A stretch of 5,161 nucleotides of DNA from Streptosporangiaceae bacterium (GCA_030041195.1 JASHOI010000794.1:1-5161); one strand, 5' to 3'; shown: positions 1 to 4,951, counted from the first letter of the stretch. Made by a program: numbers and translations. The notes: a model not told the origin generated them from the letters alone.

Positions 1-1006
1 CCCGGGCGCGCCGCAGCGCGAGACCGAGGCAGGTCGCCACCGAGACGCCCGCGTAGATGCACAGCACCAGCAGCGGCCGGGCGATCTGGTTCCCGTCGAA
101 GTAGGCGAACCCGCGGACCAGGCCGATTCCCGCGTTAGTGGGCAGCACGCCGGCCAGGAACCGGTATCCGCCGGACATCATCTGGACCGGCACCGAACCG
201 CCCGAGGTCGGGTTGCCGAGGACAACGAGCATCACGATCGCGATGATGACACCCGACAGCCCGACGAGCGAGATCAGCGCCGCGGTGAGGACGGTCGCCG
301 AGAACACGATCAGCGAGCCCGCCGCGAGCAGCGTCCACGGATGGCCGGTGAGCAGCCCCATCAGCGGGTCGACCAGAAGCACACCGAAAGCCGCCGACGC
401 GACCGAGTAGGTGGCTGCCATGCCCAGCGTCACCGCGGTCCCGCGCACCGACGCTCCCGCCGCGCCGCGGACCCGGCTCAGCAGCGTCATCCCGATGTAC
501 CCGCCGATGATCCAGCCGATCACGAGCATGAAGCTGCCAAGGCCCCTCGGGTCGCCCGGCGGCAACGGGCGGACGTCCTGGACGGCCACTGGCACGCCGG
601 TCCTCGCTGCCTGCACGCTCACTTCGTCGGTGATCGCGGTGACCAGGGTGAGCCCGGCCGCCCCGGCCACCACGAGCGTGTCGTTCCTGGCGCCGACGAG
701 CAGCGCGGCCGGCAGCTCCCCGTCGCGCACCTGTGCCGCGGCGGCGGCCGGGCTCGGGAGCAAGCGGTAGGTCACGCCAGCGAGCTGCGGCACCGCGGCG
801 GCGGCCGGCCGGGTCGCGGTTGGCGAGGCGACCAGCCCGAGGGTCGCGTCCTGCAGTGCCGGCCTGCTCATCGCCCCGGTAAAGGAGGCGATGAAAGCGA
901 GCTGGAGCACCACGGCAGCGGCCAGCACGAGCGCCGCCGTCCGATGGGATCGGATGGCCTGCGCGAGCGCGCTGCGCCGCGGCTGGGTCTGCTGAGTCGT
1001 GGTCAT
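1..1006 (-). CDS. ABC-2/YhgE-Pip-like (DUF3533-type) membrane protein, C-terminus beyond window
   Basis: The minus strand is open from ATG at 1006 to the left edge: 335 codons with no stop. Residues 1-23 are a basic cytoplasmic tail (MTTTQQTQPRR). Hydrophobic segments lie near 24-44, 158-177, 189-212, 224-244, 246-263 and 311-331. A roughly 110-residue extracytoplasmic domain fills 45-157. This topology (one segment, outer domain, then a five-segment bundle) and the motif LGNPTSGGSVP (263-273), followed by LPTNAGIGLVRGFAYFDG (288-305), are typical of ABC-2-related YhgE/Pip and DUF3533 proteins. Such proteins are linked to export or envelope functions, but the substrate cannot be read here. 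No ATPase is visible in the window. GGAGG lies 9 bases upstream of the start, which fixes it. A TetR-type regulator often neighbours such genes and could lie to the left; this is inference. I am confident it is a real gene and moderately confident of the family. Confidence 0.85.
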   Translation of the reverse strand, partial: MTTTQQTQPRRSALAQAIRSHRTAALVLAAAVVLQLAFIASFTGAMSRPALQDATLGLVASPTATRPAAAAVPQLAGVTYRLLPSPAAAAAQVRDGELPAALLVGARNDTLVVAGAAGLTLVTAITDEVSVQAARTGVPVAVQDVRPLPPGDPRGLGSFMLVIGWIIGGYIGMTLLSRVRGAAGASVRGTAVTLGMAATYSVASAAFGVLLVDPLMGLLTGHPWTLLAAGSLIVFSATVLTAALISLVGLSGVIIAIVMLVVLGNPTSGGSVPVQMMSGGYRFLAGVLPTNAGIGLVRGFAYFDGNQIARPLLVLCIYAGVSVATCLGLALRRAR

Positions 1007-1014
1007 CGGGACCA

Positions 1015-1019
1015 CCTCC
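1015..1019 (-). promoter_or_regulatory. Ribosome binding site of the membrane protein gene
   Basis: GGAGG (extended GGAGGTG) on the minus strand, 8 bases before ATG at 1006. It supports this start over the internal Met46. Confidence 0.8.
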
Positions 1020-1023
1020 GAAA

Positions 1024-1054
1024 GTAATTAGAATTACGTTTCGTTACGTAACGA
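1024..1054. promoter_or_regulatory. Twin palindromic operator of the membrane protein gene
   Basis: There are two perfect palindromes in an AT-rich patch: GTAATT-AG-AATTAC (1024-1037) and TCGTTACGTAACGA (1041-1054), with centres 17 bp apart. On the plus strand TTACG occurs at 1034 and again at 1044, exactly 10 bp apart. The second palindrome overlaps the -10 hexamer by four bases and covers the expected transcription start. The first lies in the leader before the ribosome site. This arrangement fits repression by a dimeric regulator of the TetR or MarR kind. The regulator is not in the window and its identity is inference. Confidence 0.6.
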
Positions 1055-1079
1055 TAATTGGCTCCACGTCTGCCGTCAA
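1051..1079 (-). promoter_or_regulatory. Promoter of the membrane protein gene
   Basis: The minus strand reads TTGACG (1079-1074), a 17-base spacer, then TATCGT (1056-1051). This matches actinobacterial housekeeping sigma elements (TTGAC and TANNNT). Transcription would start near 1044, giving a leader of about 38 bases that contains the GGAGG site. The -35 hexamer coincides with the first, degenerate copy of the 28-bp repeat array. Confidence 0.6.
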
Positions 1080-1184
1080 CCCTTGCCGCGGCCGCGGCGT
1101 GGTCAAGCTCTCGCCGTGGCTGCGGGGTGGTCAAGCTCTCGCCGTGGCTGCGGGGCGGTCAACCCCTCGCCGTGGATGCGGTGT
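1074..1184. repeat. 28-bp direct tandem repeat array (minisatellite)
   Basis: Two near-identical units begin GGTCAAGCTCTCGCCGTGG at 1101 and 1129. A third diverged unit begins at 1157 (GGTCAACCCCTCGCCGTGG). A 27-base degenerate unit precedes them at 1074-1100. A decayed unit can also be aligned at about 1183-1207 (GTAAAGCCCTGTCC-TGGCT). The period of 28 is not a multiple of three, so this is not a protein repeat. The units abut without spacers, so it is not CRISPR. Each unit carries TTGACC, or TTGACG in the first, on the minus strand. Confidence 0.85.
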
Positions 1185-1203
1185 AAAGCCCTGTCCTGGC
1201 TAA

Positions 1204-1243
1204 GGCGCCCGAGTCCTGCCGACGGCACCCGAGCCCTGCCGTG
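1204..1243. repeat. 20-bp tandem duplication
   Basis: Two adjacent 20-base units start at 1204 (GGCGCCCGAGTCCTGCCGAC) and 1224 (GGCACCCGAGCCCTGCCGTG), with 16 of 20 bases identical. They lie just right of the 28-bp array in the same gene-free stretch. No function can be read. Confidence 0.6.
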
Positions 1244-1375
1244 CACGGCGTTCAAGCCCGTGGCCATGACGGGGAGCCGCCCAGTTCAGCGTGATGGGAC
1301 CCCTGACGTTCCTCTTGGAACAGCGCGGGACCCACGACACTGTTGCCGACGGCTGACGGCCGTAAGGGGGCGGTT

Positions 1376-1468
1376 ATGAGAACGGGCGCGATTGGGTTGG
1401 CCGAACGACCGGGCCGACCGCACCACCTGCCCTGGCTGTGGGGTCGGAAGCTTGAGTGGATAATCTAG
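1376..1468 (+). CDS. Possible 30-residue leader peptide or small ORF
   Basis: ATG at 1376 follows AAGGGGG (1364-1370) with a 5-base spacer, a good ribosome site. The frame ends at TAG (1466-1468) and encodes 30 residues beginning MRTGAIGLAERPGRP and ending LEWII. A weak promoter-like pair TTGGAA (1315-1320) - 17 bases - CACTGT (1338-1343) lies upstream. The stop falls 18 bases before the TTGACA of the binding-protein promoter. I recognise no family; there is no membrane segment or signal peptide. It could be a leader peptide or a chance frame. The ribosome site is the only real support. Confidence 0.2.
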   Translation: MRTGAIGLAERPGRPHHLPWLWGRKLEWII

Positions 1469-1514
1469 TAAAACGATCTTAAAAGTTGACATTGACCCTG
1501 ATCGCTGGCACATT
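1461..1514 (+). promoter_or_regulatory. Promoter of the solute-binding protein gene
   Basis: TTGACA (1486-1491) is followed after 17 bases by CACATT (1509-1514), one mismatch from TANNNT. An AT-rich stretch (1461-1485, with TAATCTAG and CTTAAAAG) lies directly upstream, where an UP element would sit. This AT-richness is striking against the GC-rich background. Transcription would start near 1521, giving a leader of about 35 bases before ATG 1556. The -10 is weak, so confidence is moderate. Confidence 0.45.
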
Positions 1515-1543
1515 GAATGGCCGGTAAGCCCTTGTTCATGGTG

Positions 1544-1550
1544 AAAGGAA
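1544..1550 (+). promoter_or_regulatory. Ribosome binding site selecting ATG 1556
   Basis: AAAGGAA ends 5 bases before ATG 1556. The in-frame ATGs at 1517 and 1538 lack such a site, and 1517 would overlap the promoter. Starting at 1556 also puts the signal peptide exactly at the N-terminus. Confidence 0.75.
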
Positions 1551-1555
1551 CGCAA

Positions 1556-3376
1556 ATGCGAGCTGTGCGTCTTGCCTGGGCGGCGGCCATCGCCATCGCG
1601 CTCGCCGCGGCCGGAGCGGGCTGCTCGTCGAGCAGCAGCACCACCTCGACCAGCACGGCAGTCAAGGGCGGGACCGTGAGCTACGGCTTCGTCTCCGGTA
1701 ACCAGCCGAACTGGATCTTGCCGTACGACAGTCCCGCGTACTCGTCAGTGGCCAACCTCGACGATCTGCAGCAGATGCTGTACCGGCCGCTGTACTGGTT
1801 CGGCGGGCAGAACGACCAGCCCACCGTGGACTACGGCCTGTCGGTCGCCGATGCCCCGCTGTACACCGACGGCGGGAAGACCGTGGTGATCAACCTGAAG
1901 GGCTGGAAGTGGTCGGACGGCGAGACCGTCGACGCCCAGGACGTGATCTTCTGGCTCAACCTGATGGAGGCCGAGCCGGACGGCTTCTACGGGTTCGTCC
2001 CCGGCGACATCCCGCAGGACATCACGTCGATGGCCGCAACCGGCGCGGACCAGGTCACGCTGCACCTGAACAAGGCGTACTCCAGCCTGTGGTACACCTA
2101 CAACGAACTGTCGCAGATCACGCCGATGCCCGCCGCCTGGGACGTGACGTCGGTCGGGGCGGCGCCCGGCAGCGGCGGCTGCGCGACCGACAGCGCCGCC
2201 GACGGCTGGGCGAAGTGCAAGGCCGTGCTCAGCTTCCTCACCGCGCAGGCGCAGCAGGCCGCAACCTACGCGTCCAGCCCGATCTGGACCGTGGTCGACG
2301 GGCCGTGGCGGCTGAAGAGCTTCAACCCGAACGGTGACGACGCGTTCGTGCCGAACCCGAAATACTCCGGCAGCCCGAAGCCGCGCCTGGCGCAGGTCAA
2401 CTTCCTGACATATACCAGCCCGGCAGCCCTGTACACGGCGATGCAGACCGGGGAGCTCGACATCGGCCTGGTGCCCGACAACGACCTGCCGGTGAAGCCG
2501 ACCAGCGGCGCGCCGGCCAGCCCGCTGCCGGACTACGCACTGCAGCTGAGCTACAGCTTCAGCTTCTACTTCTACCGGGTCAACTTCAACTCGCCCTTCG
2601 GCGCGGTATTCAACCAGCTCTACGTCCGCCAGGCCCTCGCGTACCTGGTGGACCAGGCCGGCATCGACAAGGCGATCTACCGTGGTTACGGCTACCCGAC
2701 CACGGGTCCGGCGCCGACCGAGCCCGCCAACCAGTGGGTTCCCACGGCTGAGGACGGGGACGGGCCGTACCCGTTCAGCATCGCCAAGGCGACCAGCCTG
2801 CTCACCAGTCACGGATGGACCAAGGTCAACGGCGTCATGACCTGCACCGACCCGGCCAAGTGCGGGTCTGGCATCGCCCAGGGGACGCATCTGGAGTTCA
2901 CCCTGGACTACGCGTCCGACGTGTCCGAGTTCCCGCAAGAGGTCGACGTGTACAAGTCGGACGCGTCCAAGGCCGGCGTGATCGTCAACATGGACGGCGA
3001 GACCTTCAATACGGTCATCGGCACCGCGGTGCCCTGCTCCAAGGGCCCGTCGTGCACCTGGGAGGCGTCCATGGTCGGCGGCTGGACCTACGGGCCCGAC
3101 TACGAGCCGACCGGGGAGGAGATCTTCGGCACCGGCGCCGGGGCCAACAAGGGCAACTACAACAACGCGGAGATGAACACGCTGATCGCGGAGACCAACA
3201 CCAGCGGCAGCCTGGCCATCTACCACACGTTCGCCACCTACGCGGCCGAGCAGGTTCCGTACATCTGGATGCCGAACTCCGCCCAGGTCATGGCCGTGAG
3301 CAAGAACGTCCACGGTGTGGTCTTCAACCCGCTCCAGACGCTGATGCCCGAGTACTGGTACCTGACGAAGTCGTGA
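1556..3376 (+). CDS. ABC transporter solute-binding lipoprotein, family 5 (oligopeptide/nickel class)
   Basis: 606 residues. The signal peptide is a basic MRAVR start, an Ala/Ile/Leu core (7-19) and AGAGC, with Cys23 as the likely lipid-attachment residue. The lipobox is imperfect because position -3 is Gly. A Ser/Thr-rich linker (24-34) follows. The mature part fits SBP_bac_5 in length and motifs. The family signature is at about 109-132 (INLKGWKWSDGETVDAQDV), with NELSQITPMPAAWD at 183-196 and VRQALAYLVDQAGIDKAIYRG at 357-377. Family members capture peptides or other ligands outside the membrane for an ABC importer, but the ligand here cannot be assigned. Besides Cys23 there are three close cysteine pairs, 209/221, 430/436 and 494/500, probably disulfides of an exported protein. 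No permease or ATPase gene follows; the next gene is an unrelated toxin-antitoxin unit, so this is an orphan binding protein within the window. No clear terminator is seen after it. Confidence 0.93.
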   Translation: MRAVRLAWAAAIAIALAAAGAGCSSSSSTTSTSTAVKGGTVSYGFVSGNQPNWILPYDSPAYSSVANLDDLQQMLYRPLYWFGGQNDQPTVDYGLSVADAPLYTDGGKTVVINLKGWKWSDGETVDAQDVIFWLNLMEAEPDGFYGFVPGDIPQDITSMAATGADQVTLHLNKAYSSLWYTYNELSQITPMPAAWDVTSVGAAPGSGGCATDSAADGWAKCKAVLSFLTAQAQQAATYASSPIWTVVDGPWRLKSFNPNGDDAFVPNPKYSGSPKPRLAQVNFLTYTSPAALYTAMQTGELDIGLVPDNDLPVKPTSGAPASPLPDYALQLSYSFSFYFYRVNFNSPFGAVFNQLYVRQALAYLVDQAGIDKAIYRGYGYPTTGPAPTEPANQWVPTAEDGDGPYPFSIAKATSLLTSHGWTKVNGVMTCTDPAKCGSGIAQGTHLEFTLDYASDVSEFPQEVDVYKSDASKAGVIVNMDGETFNTVIGTAVPCSKGPSCTWEASMVGGWTYGPDYEPTGEEIFGTGAGANKGNYNNAEMNTLIAETNTSGSLAIYHTFATYAAEQVPYIWMPNSAQVMAVSKNVHGVVFNPLQTLMPEYWYLTKS

Positions 3377-3396
3377 CCGCCCGGCAGAACGCCAAG

Positions 3397-3416
3397 TTAC
3401 GTCGTAATACGGCGTA
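3397..3416. promoter_or_regulatory. Tandem TACGNCGTA operator of the toxin-antitoxin operon
   Basis: Two palindromic sites, TACGTCGTA (3398-3406) and TACGGCGTA (3408-3416), start exactly 10 bp apart. The first extends to TTACG-T-CGTAA. The second overlaps the -10 hexamer by two bases. Pairs of short palindromes one helical turn apart are the usual target of cooperative ribbon-helix-helix dimers, which is the fold predicted for the first gene of the operon. Autorepression is inferred from this. Confidence 0.65.
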
Positions 3417-3420
3417 CACT
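3415..3420 (+). promoter_or_regulatory. -10 element giving a probable leaderless transcript
   Basis: TACACT matches TANNNT and ends 7 bases before ATG 3428, so the transcript would start at or one base before the start codon. No convincing -35 is present and there is no usable ribosome site before 3428. This is the layout of leaderless actinobacterial mRNAs. Confidence 0.5.
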
Positions 3421-3427
3421 TCCAGGC

Positions 3428-3850
3428 ATGGCAAAGGATGTTATGTCGGTGCGGGTCTCGGTCGAGGTCCGCGAGCGACTGCACCGCGAAGCGGCACGTA
3501 CCGGTGAGCTCCCGGCTTCGCTTGCGGAGCGCTTGATTGACGAAGGCCTGCGCCAGCGGAGCCATCCCCTGGTCCGTTTCGTCGACGGGCCAGCAGGACG
3601 GCGGGCCCGGCTGACCCCGGGCCCCGACGTGTGGGAGCTGATCTCCTTCCTGGAGCGCTCGGAGGCCACGGGGGACGAGAAGATCAACCACGCGGCCGAA
3701 TGGTTCGGGCTGCCGCTAGCTCAGGTTGAGGCGGCCGTCGCCTACTACGCGGCGTACCCGGCCGAGATCGATGAGCGTATCCGTCTCAACCTGGAGGCGC
3801 AGGCCGAAGCCGAGGCGCTCGCGGCAGGGCGCGAGCAGCTGCTGAAGTGA
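3428..3850 (+). CDS. Antitoxin: ribbon-helix-helix domain fused to DUF433-like domain
   Basis: 140 residues. Residues 7-42 (SVRVSVEVRERLHREAARTG...LAERLIDEGLR) have the strand-helix-helix pattern of ribbon-helix-helix DNA-binding proteins. Residues 47-118 (HPLVRFVDGPAGRR... WELISFLERS... WFGLPLAQVEAAVAYYAAYPAEID) resemble the DUF433/VapB-like winged-helix domain, with its hydrophobic core and the 'LPLAQVEAAVAYY..YP' ending. A charged Glu/Ala-rich helix (121-140) closes the protein and may wrap the toxin. The stop overlaps the next start by 4 bases. Two starts are possible: ATG 3428, leaderless behind TACACT, or ATG 3443, preceded by AAAGGA (3433-3438). The first adds only five residues before Met6. 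It most likely represses its own operon through the twin TACGNCGTA sites and neutralises the downstream gene product. This role is inferred from family and gene order. Confidence 0.8.
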   Translation: MAKDVMSVRVSVEVRERLHREAARTGELPASLAERLIDEGLRQRSHPLVRFVDGPAGRRARLTPGPDVWELISFLERSEATGDEKINHAAEWFGLPLAQVEAAVAYYAAYPAEIDERIRLNLEAQAEAEALAAGREQLLK

Positions 3851-4221
3851 GGCTCCTGATCGACGAGATGTACCCCGCGGCCATCGCCGAGCAGCTGAGG
3901 AAGGCCGGTCACGACGCGGTCTCACTCCACGACGATCCGGAAACCCGAGCCCTGGACGATCCGGCGGTATGTGGCCTGGCGCTCTCGGCCGGGCGCGCTG
4001 TGGTCACCGAGAACGCAGCGGACTTCCTCCGGATTCTCCGGTACCGAGCGGCGGCCGGGGAGCCGGCCCCGGCCTTGGTCATCACCTCGAACCGGTCGTT
4101 TCCCCGGCACTCCGCCTCCTTCGTTGGGCATGCCGTTCGTGCGCTCTGTGATTTCTGCGAGACGCACCAGGGAGCTGATGCAGCCTCGGGCGCGGTGTAC
4201 TGGCTTCAGCCGCCTGGCTGA
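3847..4221 (+). CDS. DUF5615 PIN-like toxin, putative nuclease
   Basis: 124 residues, starting with GTG inside the antitoxin stop (GTGA overlap), which implies translational coupling; no separate strong ribosome site is visible. The N-terminus MRLLIDEMYPAAIAEQLRKAGHD is the hallmark of DUF5615 PIN-like proteins. Candidate acidic metal ligands are Asp6/Glu7, Asp37/Asp38, and Glu55 with Asp59 in VVTENAADF, where relatives often have TxDxDF. The actinobacterial-type tail has VITSNRSFP (78-86) and VYWLQ (117-121). Residues 101 and 104 form a CxxC. PIN-like toxins cleave RNA using a metal ion, but activity of DUF5615 members is inferred from fold and operon context. The substitution of Asp by Glu at position 55 is worth noting. 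Length is normal and the frame intact. It is convergent with the YbjQ pair, and only 30 bases separate the two stops. Confidence 0.82.
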   Translation: MRLLIDEMYPAAIAEQLRKAGHDAVSLHDDPETRALDDPAVCGLALSAGRAVVTENAADFLRILRYRAAAGEPAPALVITSNRSFPRHSASFVGHAVRALCDFCETHQGADAASGAVYWLQPPG

Positions 4222-4232
4222 GGTCGCCAGGC
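4212..4232. terminator. Hairpin between convergent operons, possible bidirectional terminator
   Basis: GCCTGGC (4212-4218), a 7-base loop and GCCAGGC (4226-4232) form a perfect 7-bp stem spanning the toxin stop codon. No T-tract follows on either strand, so intrinsic termination would be inefficient by the classical rule. Many actinobacterial terminators lack the T-tract. Confidence 0.35.
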
Positions 4233-4251
4233 CAGACCACCCGGCAGGTGA

Positions 4252-4476
4252 TCATTGGTCGCGGTTTACCTCGGCCCGGTATTCGCGCCGCCCGGTGCCG
4301 GGGTCGTACCAGACGCGCATCCGCCGCCCGGTGTCGGGATCGGTGAACACCTCGTTGGTCGGCTGAGACGCGCTGCCGTCGCTCTGCCGGTTGCCCCGGT
4401 ACCGGTCCCAGCCGAAGATCGCGATGACGATCCCCGCGACCACGACCGCGATGATGACCCAATCCACGATGCCCAT
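4252..4476 (-). CDS. Small single-pass membrane protein with DPxTGRR repeat tail
   Basis: 74 residues from ATG 4476. That start is chosen over an upstream in-frame ATG at 4518 because GAGGG (4481-4485) sits 4 bases before it and the upstream ATG lies inside the YbjQ gene. Residues 4-22 (VDWVIIAVVVAGIVIAIFG) form one transmembrane helix right at the N-terminus, followed by WDRYRG, so the polar tail (24-74) is probably cytoplasmic. The tail ends with an internal duplication, FTDPDTGRRMR then WYDPGTGRREYR, which could form small beta-hairpins. I do not recognise a named family. It lies 11 bases downstream of the YbjQ gene and is almost certainly co-transcribed with it. A joint role at the membrane is inference only. 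Confidence 0.75.
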   Translation of the reverse strand: MGIVDWVIIAVVVAGIVIAIFGWDRYRGNRQSDGSASQPTNEVFTDPDTGRRMRVWYDPGTGRREYRAEVNRDQ

Positions 4477-4480
4477 GGAG

Positions 4481-4485
4481 CCCTC
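4481..4485 (-). promoter_or_regulatory. Ribosome binding site of the small membrane protein
   Basis: GAGGG on the minus strand, 4 bases before ATG 4476 and just downstream of the YbjQ stop (4488-4490). It decides the short start. Confidence 0.55.
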
Positions 4486-4487
4486 GC

Positions 4488-4877
4488 TCAGCTCTGCTCG
4501 TCCGCCGGGGCAGCCCACTTGATTACCCGGGCCGTGCCGTAGGCCACGATCTCGCTCATGACTGAGCCCATCGAGCCCATCTCGGTGGAGTCGAAGCGCA
4601 TCATGGTCACCGCGTTGGCGCCCATGGCCGCGGCGTTCTGCACCATGCGGTCGATCGCCTGCCGCCGGGCATCCTCGTTGAGCTTGACGTACGACCGGAT
4701 CTCCCCCCCGGCAAGGCTCTTCAGGCCGGCGACGATGTTGCCGCCAAGGCTCCGGGACCGGACGGTAAGGCCGAAGACCTGGCCGAGGGTCTTCACCACC
4801 TCGCTGTCCGGGATGTTCTCGGTGGTGGTGACGATCATGGGTCGCGAGGGAGCGACGTACTCGGTTGCTGCCTGCAT
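4488..4877 (-). CDS. YbjQ family (UPF0145) protein
   Basis: 129 residues. The family signature is clear: MIVTTTENIPDSEVVKTLG (14-32), VFGLTVRSRSLGGNIVAGL (34-52), SLAGGEIRSYVKLNEDAR (54-71), a helix RRQAIDRMVQNAAAMGANAV (71-90), RFDSTEM (94-100) and EIVAYGTARVI (109-119). YbjQ proteins are small cytosolic proteins that form symmetric oligomers. Their cellular role is still unsettled, and the 'heavy-metal-binding' label in databases is weakly supported. No Cys or His cluster for metal is seen here. A 13-residue N-terminal extension precedes the canonical MIVTTT start. It is retained because AGGAGG lies 7 bases before ATG 4877, while Met14 has no ribosome site. It is first in a two-gene unit with the small membrane protein. 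Confidence 0.92.
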   Translation of the reverse strand: MQAATEYVAPSRPMIVTTTENIPDSEVVKTLGQVFGLTVRSRSLGGNIVAGLKSLAGGEIRSYVKLNEDARRQAIDRMVQNAAAMGANAVTMMRFDSTEMGSMGSVMSEIVAYGTARVIKWAAPADEQS

Positions 4878-4884
4878 TGGGTGG

Positions 4885-4890
4885 CCTCCT
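4885..4890 (-). promoter_or_regulatory. Consensus ribosome binding site of the YbjQ gene
   Basis: AGGAGG with a 7-base spacer to ATG 4877, the strongest ribosome site in the window. It fixes the extended N-terminus. Confidence 0.85.
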
Positions 4891-4913
4891 GCTTTCCCTG
4901 GCGTCAGTTTCGC

Positions 4914-4951
4914 GATATCATTGTGATATCACTTTTGGGAGATCCTGCCAA
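4914..4951 (-). promoter_or_regulatory. YbjQ promoter with twin GATATC palindromes
   Basis: GTGATATCAC (4923-4932) is a perfect 10-bp palindrome. A second GATATC core lies at 4914-4919, with centres 11 bp apart, so GATATCA is directly repeated at 4914 and 4925. On the minus strand TTGGCA (4951-4946), 17 bases and TATCAC (4928-4923) form a possible promoter whose -10 is inside the perfect palindrome. TATCAC lacks the final T of the consensus, so the promoter call is weaker than the operator call. The regulator is unknown. Confidence 0.45.

Larger units (their letters stand above)
1080..1485. other. Gene-free region between divergent genes
   Basis: About 400 bases lie between the minus-strand promoter and the plus-strand binding-protein promoter. 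The region holds the repeat array, the 20-bp duplication, a possible leader ORF (1376-1468) and an AT-rich patch (about 1461-1485). The longer open frame at 1083-1379 runs through the out-of-phase repeats, has no ribosome site and is not a convincing gene. Confidence 0.7.

Noticed and set aside
341..1027. A 228-codon plus-strand frame over the left region
   Set aside because: It is the shadow of the minus-strand membrane protein. Its translation is low-complexity Arg/His/Gly and it has no ribosome site, while the minus frame shows transmembrane segments and a GGAGG site.
1074..1184. Direct repeats considered as a CRISPR array
   Set aside because: The 28-bp units are adjacent with no unique spacers and they degrade progressively, so this is a minisatellite, not CRISPR.
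1083..1379. A 98-codon plus-strand frame in the gene-free region
   Set aside because: It runs through 28-bp repeats that are out of phase with codons, lacks a ribosome site and resembles no protein.
1034..3416. Shared TTACG half-sites between the membrane-protein operator and the toxin-antitoxin operator
   Set aside because: The half-sites look alike, but their internal spacing and symmetry differ (TCGTTACGTAACGA against TACGNCGTA). One regulator controlling both is not supported.
1745..3691. A 648-codon open frame on the minus strand opposite the binding protein
   Set aside because: It mirrors the plus-strand gene, and its translation is rich in Arg, Val, Gly and His with no recognisable domains. 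High-GC coding DNA commonly leaves such an antisense frame open. The plus frame has a signal peptide and family motifs.
4255..4542. Plus-strand frame opposite the small membrane protein
   Set aside because: It has a Pro/Val/Ala/Asp-rich shadow translation and no start signal. The minus frame has a transmembrane helix, a ribosome site and operon spacing.
4558..4926. Plus-strand frame opposite the YbjQ gene
   Set aside because: It is antisense to a protein with an unmistakable family signature and lacks a ribosome site.
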